64,000 bases of DNA from positions 31,262,005-31,326,004 of the forward strand of contig OZ029917.1 in NCBI GenBank assembly GCA_964023275.1, written 5' to 3'. Numbering within the stretch: position 1 is the stretch's first letter; every line of letters begins with the position of its first letter. This DNA comes from Norana najaformis (taxonomy: Eukaryota > Annelida > Clitellata > Crassiclitellata > Hormogastridae). The notes beneath the pieces are model-generated. The model saw only the letters and a list, made by a program, of their open reading frames with translations. It was not told the DNA's origin and searched no databases. Both the position numbers and the translations under genes were made by a program. Shown one piece after another: positions 21,591 to 34,214 of this stretch.

Positions 21591-24390
21591 ACCAAACGAC
21601 AAATGGACCAAAAAACAAATGGACCCAACGACCAATGGAAAAATTAACGAATGGACCAAACGGCGAATGAATCAAACAACAAATGGTCCAAACGACGAAT
21701 GGACCAAACGACGAATGGACCAAACGACGAATGGACCAAACAAAAATGGGCCAAACGACGAATGGACCAAACAACAAATGGACAAAACGATGAATGGACC
21801 AAACAACAGATGGACCAAACGACGAATGGACCAAACAACAAATGAACCAAACGACGAATGGACCAAACAACAAATGGACCAAGCAACAAATGGGCCAAAC
21901 GACGAATGGAAAAATGGCGACTGGATCAAACGACGACTGGACCAAACAACAAATGGACCCAACGACGAATGGAAAAATTAACGAATGGACCAAACAAAAA
22001 ATGGGCCAAACGACGAATGGACCAAACAACAAATGGACCAAACGATGAATGGACCAAACAACAGATGGACCAAACGACAAATGGACCAAACAACAGGTGG
22101 ACCAAACGACGAATGAACCAAACAACAAATGAACCAAACGACGAATGGACCAAACAACAAATGGACCAAGCAACAAATGGGCCAAACGACGAATGGAAAA
22201 ATGACGAATGGACCAAACGACGAATGGACCAAACGACGAATGGAAAAATGACGAATGGACCAAACGACGAATGGACCAAACAACAAACGGACCAAACGAC
22301 GAATGGACCAAACAACAAATGGGCCAAACGACGAATGGACCAAACAACAAATGGGCCAAACGACGAATGGAAAAATGACGACTGGATCAAACGACGACTG
22401 GACCAAACAACAAATGGACCCAACGACCAATGGAAAAATTAAAGAATGGACCAAACGACAAATGGACCAAACAACGAATGGAAAAATGAAAAATGGACCA
22501 AACGACGAATGGACCAAACGACGACTGAAACAAACAACAAATGGGCCAAACAACAAATGGACCAAGCAACAAATGGGCCAAACGACGAATGGAAAAATGA
22601 CGAATGGACCAAACGACGAATGGACCAAACGACGAATGGAAAAATGACGAATGGACCAAACGACGAATGGACCAAACAACAAACGGACCAAACGACGAAT
22701 GAAAAAATGGCGACTGGATCAAACGACGACTGAACCAAACAACAAATGGACCAAACGACGAATGGACCAAACAACAAATGGGCCAAACGACGAATGGAAA
22801 AATGACGACTGGATCAAACGACGACTGGACCAAACAACAAATGGACCAAACGACGAATGAAAAAATGGCGACTGGATCAAACGACGACTGAACCAAACAA
22901 CAAATGGACCAAACGACGAATGGACCAAACAACAAATGGACCAAACGACGAATCGACCAAAAAACAAATGGACCAAACGACGAATGGATCAAACAACAAA
23001 TGGGCCAAACGACGAATGGAAAAATGACGACTGGATCAAACGACGACTGGACCAAACAACAAATGGACCCAACGACGAATGGAAAAATTAAAGAATGGAC
23101 CAAACGACAAATGGACCAAACAACGAATGGAAAAATGACAAATGGACCAAACGACGAATGGACCAAACGACGACTGAACCAAACAACAAATGGGCCAAAC
23201 AACAAATAGACCAAACAACAAATGGACCCAACGACGAATTGAAAAATTAACGAATGGACCAAATAACAAATGGACCGAACAACAAATGGACCCAACGGCG
23301 AATGGAAAAATTAACGAATGGACCAAACAACAAATAGACCAAACAACAAATGGACCCAACGACTAATGGAAAAATTAACGAATGGACCAAACAACAAATA
23401 GACCAAGCAACAAATGGGCCAAACGACGAATGGAAAAATGACGAATGGACCAAACGACGAATGGACCAAACGACGAATGGAAAAATGACGAATGGACCAA
23501 ACGACGAATGGACCAAACAACAAACGGACCAAACGACGAATGAAAAAATGGCGACTGGATCAAACGACGACTGAACCAAACAACAAATGGACCAAACGAC
23601 GAATGGACCAAACAACAAACGGACCAAACGACGAATGGACCAAACAACAAATGGACCAAACGACGAATGGACCAAACAACAAATGGGCCAAACGACGAAT
23701 GGAAAAATGACGACTGGATCAAACGACGACTGGACCAAACAACAAATGGACCCAACGACCAATGGAAAAATTAAAGAATGGACCAAACAACAAATAGACC
23801 AAACAACAAATGGACCCAACGACTAATGGAAAAATTAACGAATGGACTAAACAACAAATGGACCGAACGTCAAATCGACCAAACAACAAATCGATCAGAA
23901 GAGAAATTGTCCAAGTCCACCAAACAACGACAAGTCGACGAATCGACGAAAGGACCAAACGACAAATGGACCCAACGACGAATGGAAAAATTAACGAATG
24001 GACCAAACGTCGAATAGACCAAACAACAAATGGACCAAACGACGAATCGACCAAACGACAAATGGACCCAACGACGAATGGAAAAATGACGAATGGACCA
24101 AACGACGAATGGACCAAACAACAAATAGACCAAACAACAAATGGACCGAACGTCAAATCGAGCAAAAGAGAAATGGTCCAAGTCCACCAAACAACGACAA
24201 GTCGACGAATCGACGAAAGGACCAAATGACAAATATGCCAAACGAGAAATTGACCAAACGATGAATTGACTAAACGACAAATGGATCAAACGAGAAATGA
24301 ACAAATCGACAAAAGGACCAAACGTCAAATGCTAAACCGAGTAAAGGACCAAACAAGTAATGTACCAAACGAGAAATGGACCAATCAAAG
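21591..24390. repeat. 2.8-kb satellite of 16-bp ACCAAACGACGAATGG units
   Basis: About 170 units of ACCAAACGACGAATGG alternate with ACCAAACAACAAATGG, interrupted by longer variants containing GGAAAAATGACG or GGAAAAATTAACG. Longer blocks recur: GGATCAAACGACGACTGG follows GAAAAATGRCGACT at about 21908, 22370, 22690, 22800, 22860, 23028, 23540 and 23702, and GTCCAAGTCCACCAAACAAC recurs at about 23909 and 24176. No 16-mer variant contains a stop in any frame, so frames stay open for up to 319 codons on the minus strand and 194 on the plus strand. These encode 16-residue repeats and are a by-product of the satellite. The array decays from about 24230. Confidence 0.97.
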
Positions 24391-26574
24391 AACAGGTTGA
24401 TGACTGATGGGTGGAATAGAAAGAAGTGTCTGTGGACAAAGTCGTTGATAGATGAATTAGGAATTGAGAAGGAATAAGAAGTCAGCGTGGTTGAATGAGG
24501 TTTTTAGAACCTTCGTCGACTATCGATGACCTCTGGGTCTTCGAACGCAACAGCCATGTTCAATGATACGCCATTGGTCACTAAATGAACAGTGCATGGC
24601 CGAAGGAGGGAGGGAGGGAAGGAGAGAGAAGAAGAAGAAGAAGAAGACGGAAGGTCGTAGGAGAGACCGGCGAATTCAGGCGAATTCTTCTAATGAAACG
24701 ACTGACAGACGAACGTTTTATCCGGACTCAGCAACGCACCGTTCACCTACATTGTCCGCTATCTAATGAAGACCGTCGATAAATCTTTCTGGCATCTGCA
24801 AAGTAAATCTCGTGACTGGCCTACGTAATGGAATAGGCTCTCTGTCTGTCTCTGTCTCTGTCTATCTCTCTCTCTTTCTCTTTACTTCTCTTCTGTATGT
24901 CTGTCTGATTGTGTGTGTGTGTGTGTCAGTGCCTCTACATGTTTATCTCTTACAGTCTGTGTCAGTAGGTCTGTTTCGTATCTTTGGACATCTGTCTGTC
25001 TGCGTCCATCTTACTTGCTACTAGAGCCCAGGATGCAAATGTGTCTAATGTCGTTGTGACGGAAGAGCATCAGCCCTAAATTGGCTCCAAACGAACCGAG
25101 ATGTGGCTCAGCGGAACCGGAGATGATTCCAGCGATGCCCCAGACCCACGGAGGGCAAGAGGGATGATTGGAAGGAGGGGCATTATGAGCGGAGGTATCA
25201 GACAGACAGAGGATTCACCAGCATGCGATAATCAAGGTTGGCAAAGGGTGCGAGGGAGAGACTGGCCTAGAGACTGTCCTAGACGGTCCTCTCAGCGCCT
25301 CACACATTTTGTTTCTCTCTTCTTCTGGCTCTGATTTTGTCTCCCAGTACCGCTGTAAGTGAGCTTATTCGTCTGTGTCTTTGACCTATCGGAGAGATGA
25401 CGATCGACAGATGTCGTCAGTGAACGAAGAATCCAACCAAGAGACGCCTAACTCAATCACTTGATTTGACGCAGACAACAACAGCCACCGCAGCCGATGC
25501 AACGTCAGCTGCGACGTCATATGCACAGCAGACGACGCTCATCTTCCGTCCATTCGCGTCGCTTACACCAAACTCCGGTTATTTTTACACTCATCTTCTG
25601 TGCATCAAGTATTATTGCTAATCTAAGTTAAGGCAAGATAGGCAGACAGAACAGTTGCAGAAGACACCGGGCTTTATGGTTGGCGTCATTGCTCCACAAT
25701 GATATCCTCTAAAAGTCTGGCGATTGACGGAAACAATCTAGAGTTGTTGTTGAGGCGAAGACGAGATGAGTCAGATTTCGGTTACGGATCGAGGGAGACT
25801 AGGCGGATAAGCTCCCGGTTGCGACCGATAGTAATGGCAAGCAGTGTCCTTATTGGGCGTGGGATGTCGGTGGCTTTGGCCCGTAGGGTGGGATGGACCG
25901 GCGCTTTGAAGCTTCTTGCTCGGTTCGTTAGGTATAGTTAGGAGTGGCGGAGGCATTTCGATGTTGACGACTGAGAGCAGCGCAAGGTCGATTCCGCCGC
26001 AGGGCATCGTGGTAAATTAGGTCAGATTGAGGGCGTGGTTTTATGGGGAGCGGCAACCGCAAGGAGTCGATGGAGTGGGTGCAGCAGTAGGCTTAGAGAA
26101 AGGGGCTGACCACGACGCTACACCAGCTACATCCCTTGGGCACTATAAGGATATTGGAAAATACACGGAGATCAGCGGAAAGAGCCAAAATGCACTGAGT
26201 GGAGCAAGAATAAGACTAAGAGAACACGTCTTTAGCACAAGACTTATACCGGAAGCTTCCCATTCTTATTACCACCAGTACACTTAGGCCTAATGTGCCG
26301 GATGGAGTTGGCTGCTTCCGCTGCTTTGGGGCAGACCATCGGTTGAACGGAGTGGAACATTCGCAGCGTTTTAAAGGCAGACGACGGAAGCAAGAAATCA
26401 AGCGAACTGTGAAGGAAAATCGACCGTAAGGGAGTTTCTGGTAATATTACTCGAAAGCACTTGGAACACAGCGTTCACAGCAACGCCAAGGACAGTGGAT
26501 TCCGTTCTGTAATTTACCGAATTGATCCCTCATATGATGCCTTAGCAATGCTGTATCATATCATAGCACATACA
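24391..26574. other. No gene recognised
   Basis: Includes a GAA/GGA purine tract (24605-24660) and CT/GT tracts (24838-24930). Frames at 25101-25334, 25699-25941, 25771-26007 (minus) and 26027-26287 are open, but without motifs or splice support. Confidence 0.5.
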
Positions 26575-26664
26575 GCCTCATCACACTCCATCACGTCACA
26601 TTAATTTACATCAGATGACGCCTCATCACATCACATCATATCTCATCACATCGCATCACATCAC
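26575..26664. repeat. Degenerate CATCACAT repeat
   Basis: CATCACATCACATCATATCT and similar words, resembling the tail of the LINE fragment at 8960-9045. It may be a LINE tail whose body has decayed. Confidence 0.75.
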
Positions 26665-26763
26665 ACAAAGTGCAATGTTGTGTTTTCATCGGCATGATTT
26701 TCCGGGTAAAGTCTATGAATCGGAAGAGTTGTTGTCTGCACTTGGCAATGTTAGAATTGGGCG

Positions 26764-26857
26764 CAGACAGACAGAGAGACAGACAGAGAGACAGACAGAG
26801 AGACAGACAGAGAGACAGACAGAGAGACAGACAGAGAGACAGACAGAGATACAGACA
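26764..26857. repeat. 12-bp GACAGACAGAGA repeat, about 7-8 copies
   Basis: GACAGACAGAGAGACAGACA continues in strict 12-bp register to about 26850. Confidence 0.97.
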
Positions 26858-28308
26858 TAACATGTGCTTGAGTTTGTACAAAGACCGACTGTTTACTCCG
26901 TTCTGTTACTGTAGGCTTTCAATGTCTAACATTATGTCACGACTAATGCCTAACTGGTCCTATTTCTATTGTTTTCCTGCTTTATAGCCAATCCTGGCAA
27001 TCTATTGTAATGCTCCAATATTACAATGGAGAAGCAAACAGGTAGATACATGAACAGGTAAATAGACAGATAGATCGACAAATCGATCAATCAAATAAGC
27101 AGTCAATCAATCAATCACTTGAACGTCTGAATAAGCGCAGCGCGTCTTGTTAAACTGGTGAGAGCCACAGTGGCCACGGATGCCTCTCCTTTATATCTGC
27201 AGCTGTTTGCTCTGCAAGCCAACTATCTTACGATAGAGCTCAGACCACTTCTCCATGCGCTGCAGCTGCTTCGAATGGCGCCAAGTAAACGGGCCATGAC
27301 AACGACGTGCCAATTGCCATAGAAACCACCGCCACAGCAGAAGATCTGAAGAGGACCGAAGTGTCTGCATCTGATTCGATGCCACTGTCTCCGCGAGTAA
27401 CAGGGCGAGACATGGATGGAGGCAGACGGAAGACCATTTGCTGGTCAGACACATTAGTCGAACTCATTTAACACGCTCGATGTAGACGAATCGACTTAGC
27501 TGCAAAAGGCAACTCGTCCATAGAACTCCCAGCACGAACACTGTAACTTACCTTTCCTCAACTTATATTATCTTGTCTTACCTTACCTAACTTTTCCTGA
27601 CATTACCTATGCTTAACTTATATACCCCATCTTAGTTTAATAGTCTTACATTTGCCCACCGTACCTTATTTATTTGTCATTTTCCTGAGGACAGTGGCCG
27701 AGGGTTGCATGCATGTCGATCGGAGTGTTAACTTCTGGAAAACCCTTCTACTTAAGTAAGGGGCAAGTTCTACAGAAATCGTTCGATCGTGCAAGTGCAG
27801 ACGATGGTCAATGCATCGTCCAAATGATAAAGTCTCGTGACTGGGTGTGTCGTGTCCAAAAGCACGATGTCCGCAGCACCAACTTCATCAACATCGTGCA
27901 GAAAAAGCGCCAGTTGGCCGAACCATTCAATCGAAGTTTGAAAACAAGCAACGCCACCTATTGACGAGGACTGAGAACTTGCCAACTGGATCCCTCCACT
28001 AACGTATGCTTGATTAAACATCTTTCACCAGCCATCGACCCAATATCGCGCGTTTCTTAGCAGATGACGACGGCGGCGGCGGCGGCGTTGCAGTCTTTTT
28101 CAGGCGCCCTAGAAGTTTCCCTTCCATCTTCTTTTGTGCGCTGAGCATAACTGATAGGCTGGATCGCAGTTGAAAAGACGCACGGCCCAGACAATTTCGT
28201 TATAGACGACGATATCACACGACGCCGCAGCCGCCGCAGACAGCGCGACGCCAACCATTCGCCGCCTCACACGATCAAAGCACCGCAGACAAATCAAGAC
28301 GACGACCG

Positions 28309-28340
<32 letters not shown>

Positions 28341-28690
28341 GCGGAGGCAGAGGCAGAGGCGGAGGCGGCGCAGGTGCGGCTACCAGCGGCGCTTCTTCCT
28401 CTGCGCCCGTAGCATCGATTGAATCGGATTCAGGAATTACCATAGATGTCTTCTTGTCATGTGTCTTCTGCTTCGGTCCGTTCCAGCCGCTGCAGATCTA
28501 AACAGATCTACATACATTATTGCATCACGTTCTCTGAATGCAAGGACAACAGTTCTAATGTCCCCACGGCCTTAAATGTCACAGCTGGCCTCGGTTTCAG
28601 CTCTGACTGACCACAGATTCAACTTAGATTGACTACAGTATAAACTTAGATTAAAGACGGGTTTAGCTTTGACTGTCAGCTCTGATTGAC
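26858..28690. other. Unique DNA with unassigned open frames
   Basis: Open stretches at 27191-27467 (minus), 27713-28021 (both strands) and 28057-28297 (minus) have amino-acid-like composition but no domain I recognise. The minus frame from 27454 starts with a signal-peptide-like hydrophobic stretch and reaches a GTAAGA donor at about 27231 in the phase exon A needs; see findings. Clusters of GAC/GGC triplets lie at 28300-28370. Confidence 0.35.
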
Positions 28691-28774
28691 CCCAGCGCTT
28701 TTTGTGAGGTACTTAAAAGGCGCTATGCATACATACATACATACATACATACGTACATACATACATACATACAC
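28690..28774 (+). mobile_element. LINE 3'-end fragment with (CATA)n tail
   Basis: TTTTGTGAGGTACTTAAAAG then GCGCTATG and nine or so CATA units with one CGTA variant. It matches the minus-strand fragment at 15240-15420. The microsatellite is the tail of the element. Confidence 0.65.
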
Positions 28775-31700
28775 CGTTCCAGATTTGATTGACCACAATG
28801 TAAACCTTGATTGACTCGATTTTAGCTTTAAATTTCTGCTTTGATTGTCCACAATTTCAACTCAACTGATCACAATGTCAGTTTGATTCACCACAGTTTC
28901 AACTTAGACTGAACAGAGTTTCAGCTTTGATTTGCCGGAGTTTCAAAGTTATAAGCAGAAAAATACAGACTTAGACACAGAGAGGGAGACCGGAGAAAGG
29001 ATATTGAATTGTTAGCAGTGATCGGTTGTTTTTCCTCTATTACGAGGCTTGTTGTACGGTGGTCAACCTGAGTCCAACAGAGTTGCTGATAATTGGCGCC
29101 TTCTTCCAGGCTTATTTATTATGCCTCAAGGAGGTCTCAGTTCGACCGTAGACAATGCCGGGAGTTACGTACAATTCGAAGAGTGTAAATAGTGCAAGCA
29201 GAAGTGCTGCATCCCCGACGTTTTTGTCCTTTAGGGAAAGCTACTTTGAGATTGGTTGGCTCAGAGAGGCACAAGAACAAGAGGAAAGGAGAGCAACAGA
29301 AGATACATTACAGAAGCAAACATTGAGGGGCAAAAAAGTGAAATACGCAAGTGAAATACATTTGAATATATATGCACAGAATGAAAACATTTATGTCGTT
29401 TTAAAAGCAAAGACGATCCAACATTAACTCTTCTTCTTGTACATCCAGACACCGCGTTGTTTTCCGAGCCCATTTTCACAATCATTTCTTCTTTTTTCCT
29501 TTGGGTAATTTCTCTTTTCCTTCACATTCGTCGCAACCACCTCTTCTTCTTTCTCCTCCTCCTTGTTCTAGTCCGCTTCCATTTATTCCTATTTTTCTTT
29601 ATCATCCTTCCTCCAAAGCTCGTTGTTCCTCTTCTCATTATTCCATGTCAGCATTTGCCTTCATTGTCTTTTTGCCATCTCTCCAGTTATTTCTCCTTAT
29701 TCTCTTCTTCTGTGTTTTCTTCTTTTTTTTCTTCTTCTTCTTCTTCTTCTGCTTCTTTTTTTCTTCTTCTTTTTCTTCTTCTTCTTCTGCTTCTGCTTCT
29801 TCCTCATATACTCCTCATTTCTTTATAGTTCTAATATATTTGCCATTCTTTCGAATTTCACACATCCTCCCCATTCAGTCATTTCTATTCCTCCTCCTCG
29901 TCGTCGTCGTCATCGTCGTCGTCGTCCTGCCTTTCCTCTGTGGTCGCAGTCGGTAGTTGAATTGCGTCGATCGTTGAGTCGAGAGCGCGTAGGGATTGGC
30001 TGTAACGGCGGTTGAGGCCGGTCTACAGGGACGGCGCAAAGGCTATTTCGATGCGATGCCAAACAGACGCAGTATTAGACGACCAACAGCCACGAATCAT
30101 CGACCACGGCGTCACGATTGAATTATCCTCTGCAACCTGCGTCTGTCTGCCTGTCTCTCTGTCTATCACTGCATCTCAGTGTCTTCAACTTCGTCTGTTG
30201 CTAGGTGTCTTCTGTAATAGCCCGTGTCTTCGCCTATGTCCGCCTTTCTGTCTGTCTGCCATAGACTGTGCGTCTGTCTATCATTGCTATAATGCGAATA
30301 GGCAGACGGAAGACTTATCCAGTTCGGCTCAGTTTAGACTCCGTTGAATCTAATTCGACCGTCATCCGTCGAAGAAATCGAAAGAAAGAAGAAAGAAAGA
30401 AGCGAATGAAATGGCCAAGAAGCAATTGCCGCATAGAAGAAGACAAGTTGCTTGGAGATATCCGGAGGCCAACAGACGCATATAGAACCTGTCTGTATCT
30501 TTCATTTCTCCATATCTACGGCAACATCTCCCATTTAAGCTGGCATCCACTCCCATCCTCTCTCTTAATCTCTCTATCTCTCTATTTCTCTCTCTCTATC
30601 TCTCTCTCGTTCTCCCTTCTCTATCCTCTGCCTTTTCGTTCCCTCGCTCTTCATTCTCAGCCTCATCGCTTTTAATTTCTATATCTTCCCCTCTCAATAC
30701 ATACAAAGGATTCTGATATAAAAAAATAATAACATTGAATGTAATTCTGTATGAATCTGGAAATTCGACATGAAACGAGGATCGAGGCAGAAAATGTCGC
30801 GGCTTCAGTCTAAGCGACAAATGAACAGATGGATCCAATAATGCAGACAGGCAGGAGGAGGAGGAGAAGGAGGAGGAGAGGGAGGGGGAGAAGGAGGAGG
30901 AGAGGGAGGAGGAGAAGGGGAGGAAATGGCTGACGTAGGTGGAGGGGTAACAGAAATGGAGGCAGAGACGGAGGGAGATGCACTGGGCAGCTGGGAAGGC
31001 TGTTTGGACTGTTGTTCCGAAGAGACGAACGAACATTTCATTCTGTTCAGTCTCTCATCGAAGACAAGAAGCAACGTTGAATGTCCGCTCGTTATTCACG
31101 AAATTATATTTCGCTGTAACTATACATGTAGTTAATTATTAATTTAGAGGTTAAATTTGTATACATTAGAAAGATGAGTGGAATACAGAGATGCGGAGTG
31201 AGACAGAGACGAATAGTTTAAAAAAGAGAGAGCCATATAAACATACAAGGCAGGCGTATAGACAAAGACAAGCGATAGAACTGAGAAAGAGGAGGTCCGT
31301 GAAGCTAAATAATGACAGGAAACTGTTACGAAATCGAGTTTCTAAATGAATCGCATCCACGGAGCATTTGATTGAAGACCGAAACGCAGGCACACGTGAG
31401 TGAGTGAGTAAGGGGGATAATGTATGCGGCATTTATTAGTTCTGTGTCTGATCACTGCAACGAGGGCTTCTAATTATATTATGGGGATTATCTAGAGCAA
31501 CCATCATCATCATCATTATCATCATCACCGTCGTCGTCACCATCATCATCATCATCTTCACCACCACCACGACGTCATTGGCTGTTGACTGGTGAGCCAG
31601 ATGCGGGGCCGCGGGGCCTTGTTGCGATGGCTGAAGAGAAAGAGGCCGTTGGCATCCTCTCTTATTTCACGCTGTCTTAAGCAATCGTCTCAGCCACTGA

Positions 31701-32735
31701 GTCCATTGCCATTCAGATCGATTCCATGTCAATCGGTTCGTAGGCGTGCAACGGTTGACGGACTATCCCTCGTCTTATGGATAGCCAAAATGGCTTCTAC
31801 GTAAAATGTAGAGGCTACACGTCTTTGTAGCTAGAAACTCCTACAGCCGGTGTGGTTCTGAGGCCAGAAGAAGTAATTATAGCATCAGTTACTATCAAGT
31901 TTTCTTCTATAATGTATTGTGTAAAATAATAGGCGTCACACTATGGGTAATCTCAAAATCGTAATCGTAAACGTGAGACTTCTACAGCGCCCACCTTCGA
32001 TTTACATTGCACCGTACATTTTAACTGTTCGTCTCATCTGTCCATTTCAACTGTCCATTTCAACTGTCTATTTCAACTGTCCAGTTAGAAAGTCCAGTTA
32101 AAAAGTCCTGCGCATATGTTGTCGAGAATCTATGACGCTAGAGAACGCACGCAGGCACATATGACGAAAACATGATTTACTTTTAACACGCAATCATCGT
32201 AGGATTGATGCAGGTGGTCTGAATTGATGCCAATGGTCTCAGCCGCTGAAACACACGAGTTTGCATTTAGCAGACTGATTCTTTACTGGTTTTGAAACAG
32301 AAACGACTAGTTTTTGATTCCATCAAATCCAATCCTATGGAAATAATGTCGAATGTCTTCCAAACCAAACCAATCTACTGAAACGTCATTTAAATTAATC
32401 ATATTCTGTATTATTCTGTACTATTCCATTCTATTTCATTACAATATCATTCTATTCTGTTCGATTAATATTCCATTGAATATTGTATTATTTTCCGAGT
32501 TGTTCTCTAAACTTGACTTTCAACCTTTTTGATTGTTTTCACAACTCAGAGCAAGAAAAGCTGTACGCCTACTCGGTTGTCTGACACTTAGGCAACTATT
32601 CCTCGCAACAGGTTAGCGTTGCACTCTCGGTCGATCTCGTTGCAATTTGTTGCATTGTCCACTCTCACCACTATCTGATGTCATTCATGGCGATATTCAG
32701 ATCTCATCTGTTCAACGTCCTTCCCCACCGCAGCC
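28775..32735. other. No gene recognised; several simple-sequence tracts
   Basis: CTT-rich tract 29715-29800, CGT tract 29895-29925, CT tract 30555-30610, GGAGGA tract 30853-30925 and ATC tract 31500-31560. The fairly long Phe/Leu/Ser frames at 29457-30015 are products of the pyrimidine-rich strand. Not assigned to any gene. Confidence 0.5.
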
Positions 32736-33152
32736 TGCCTTTCGGTTTTCCTTTCCTTTCCGACTGCCTTTCGATTTTCCTTTCGGACTGCCTTTCGGTT
32801 TTCCTTTCCGACTGCCTTTCGATTTTCCTTTCCGACTGCCTTTCGGTTTTCCTTTCCTTTCCGACTGCCTTTCGATTTTCCTTTCCGACTGCCTTTCGGT
32901 TTTCCTTTCCGACTGCCTTTCGGTTTTCCTTTCCTTTCCGACTGCCTTTCGGTTTTCCTTTCCTTTCCGACTGCCTTTCGGTTTTCCTTTCCCTTCCGAC
33001 TGCCTTTCGGTTTTCCTTTCCTTTCCGACTGCCTTTCGGTTTTCCTTTCCTTTCCGACTGCCTTTCGATTTTCCTTTCCGACTGCCTTTCGGTTTTCCTT
33101 TCCGACTGCCTTTCGGTTTTCCTTTCCTTTCCGACTGCCTTTCGGTTTTCCT
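32736..33152. repeat. 24/29-bp minisatellite (CTTTCGGTTTTCCTTTCCGA core)
   Basis: About 15 units of GACTGCCTTTCGGTTTTCCT with either TTCC (24 bp) or TTCCTTTCC (29 bp) before the next GACTGC. GATTTTC replaces GGTTTTC in some units. Because 29 is not a multiple of three, all three frames interchange and stay open (213 codons plus, 182 minus). I read this as a repeat, not a gene. Confidence 0.93.
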
Positions 33153-33890
33153 GAGCTTTTCAACTCTGATTGGATTTCTCCAACGGATAACGATTGTGGG
33201 CTGTAGTCTCTTTTCGGAGCGACCGCCAACCGGTGTCTTCTACATCACCATGACAACAGCGCTGCAGAAGTTCATGACAGATTATTAGCATCCGTCCATA
33301 AAATTGAGAAACCGAGACAGTCAGAAAAGAGAAATCGTACAATGACCCTTACGCTCAAAATTGCAGTGTTTTTAAAATCACTGGTTCTTTTTATCGACTA
33401 ATATCATAAAACAAATATCAACGCAATGTTGGCGAAGATTAGATATGGTTTGTTGCTTAAAAGCACGGTATATTATTAATTAATTAGTGTTTCATGATTG
33501 ATTAGCTTACTGACTGCTCTCGGCAGATACGTAGTGCATCGGGAACATTAAGTAAACAAATGAATCATTTGCGATGCACTTTAAAGAACAAAGAATTTCT
33601 GTTGGCAGATTTCGATTTCGAATTACGATGACTCGTTGCACTTTAGCAAATGCCAACGAGGCCGACATCAAATTAGACCCATTGCGGGGCTACATAAATC
33701 TCGAATATAGGATATAAGTGCAGATGGTTTGTATGATCGTCATGATCTGCATCGTCTGCGTCGTCTATGTTCCTACTGATCGCAGACATATTAAACAGGT
33801 TCCATGGCGCAGATATACTGCTAAATCCTGTTTTCGTTCGGTCTGTGGTCGTCCGATGAGGCACTGAAAGAGTACGAAAGACATACATAC
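33153..33890. other. No gene recognised
   Basis: Unique AT-rich sequence without motifs I can name. Confidence 0.5.
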
Positions 33891-33927
33891 AGAGAGAGAC
33901 AGAGACACAGAGAGAGAGAGCCAGAGC

Positions 33928-33975
33928 GACCGACTGATTGACTGATATATATATATATAAGTCAATCAGTCGGTC
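33928..33975. repeat. Perfect 16-bp inverted repeat with TA-rich loop
   Basis: GACCGACTGATTGACT (33928-33943) is matched exactly by AGTCAATCAGTCGGTC (33960-33975), with a 16-base loop of GATATATATATATATA. It is flanked by GA and TA microsatellites. Confidence 0.95.
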
Positions 33976-34020
33976 TTTATATATATATACATATATCTAT
34001 CTAGACAGACATATACAGGG

Positions 34021-34023
34021 AGC

Positions 34024-34080
<57 letters not shown>
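34021..34080. repeat. (GA)n microsatellite
   Basis: GAGAGA tract with one GGG interruption at about 34050. A complementary CT tract lies at 34188-34214. Confidence 0.95.
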
Positions 34081-34084
<4 letters not shown>

Positions 34085-34214
34085 CGGCTAGACCGTCCGC
34101 TCGAAATGGCTTTCATCGAAGGCCAATGTTCATTAGTCATTGAGCCCCATAACACTCGTTTCCAACTGCAGTGACAACCACCAATCATTCTCTCTCTCTC
34201 TCTCTCTCTCTCTC

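Noticed and set aside
21400-24328. Dozens of Trp/Asn/Thr- and Phe/Val/Ser-rich frames on both strands
   Set aside because: All are translations of the same 16-bp satellite in alternating frames.
29457-30015. Phe/Leu/Ser-rich frames suggesting membrane proteins
   Set aside because: Produced by CTT and CCT tracts; three frames are open at once with no conserved pattern.
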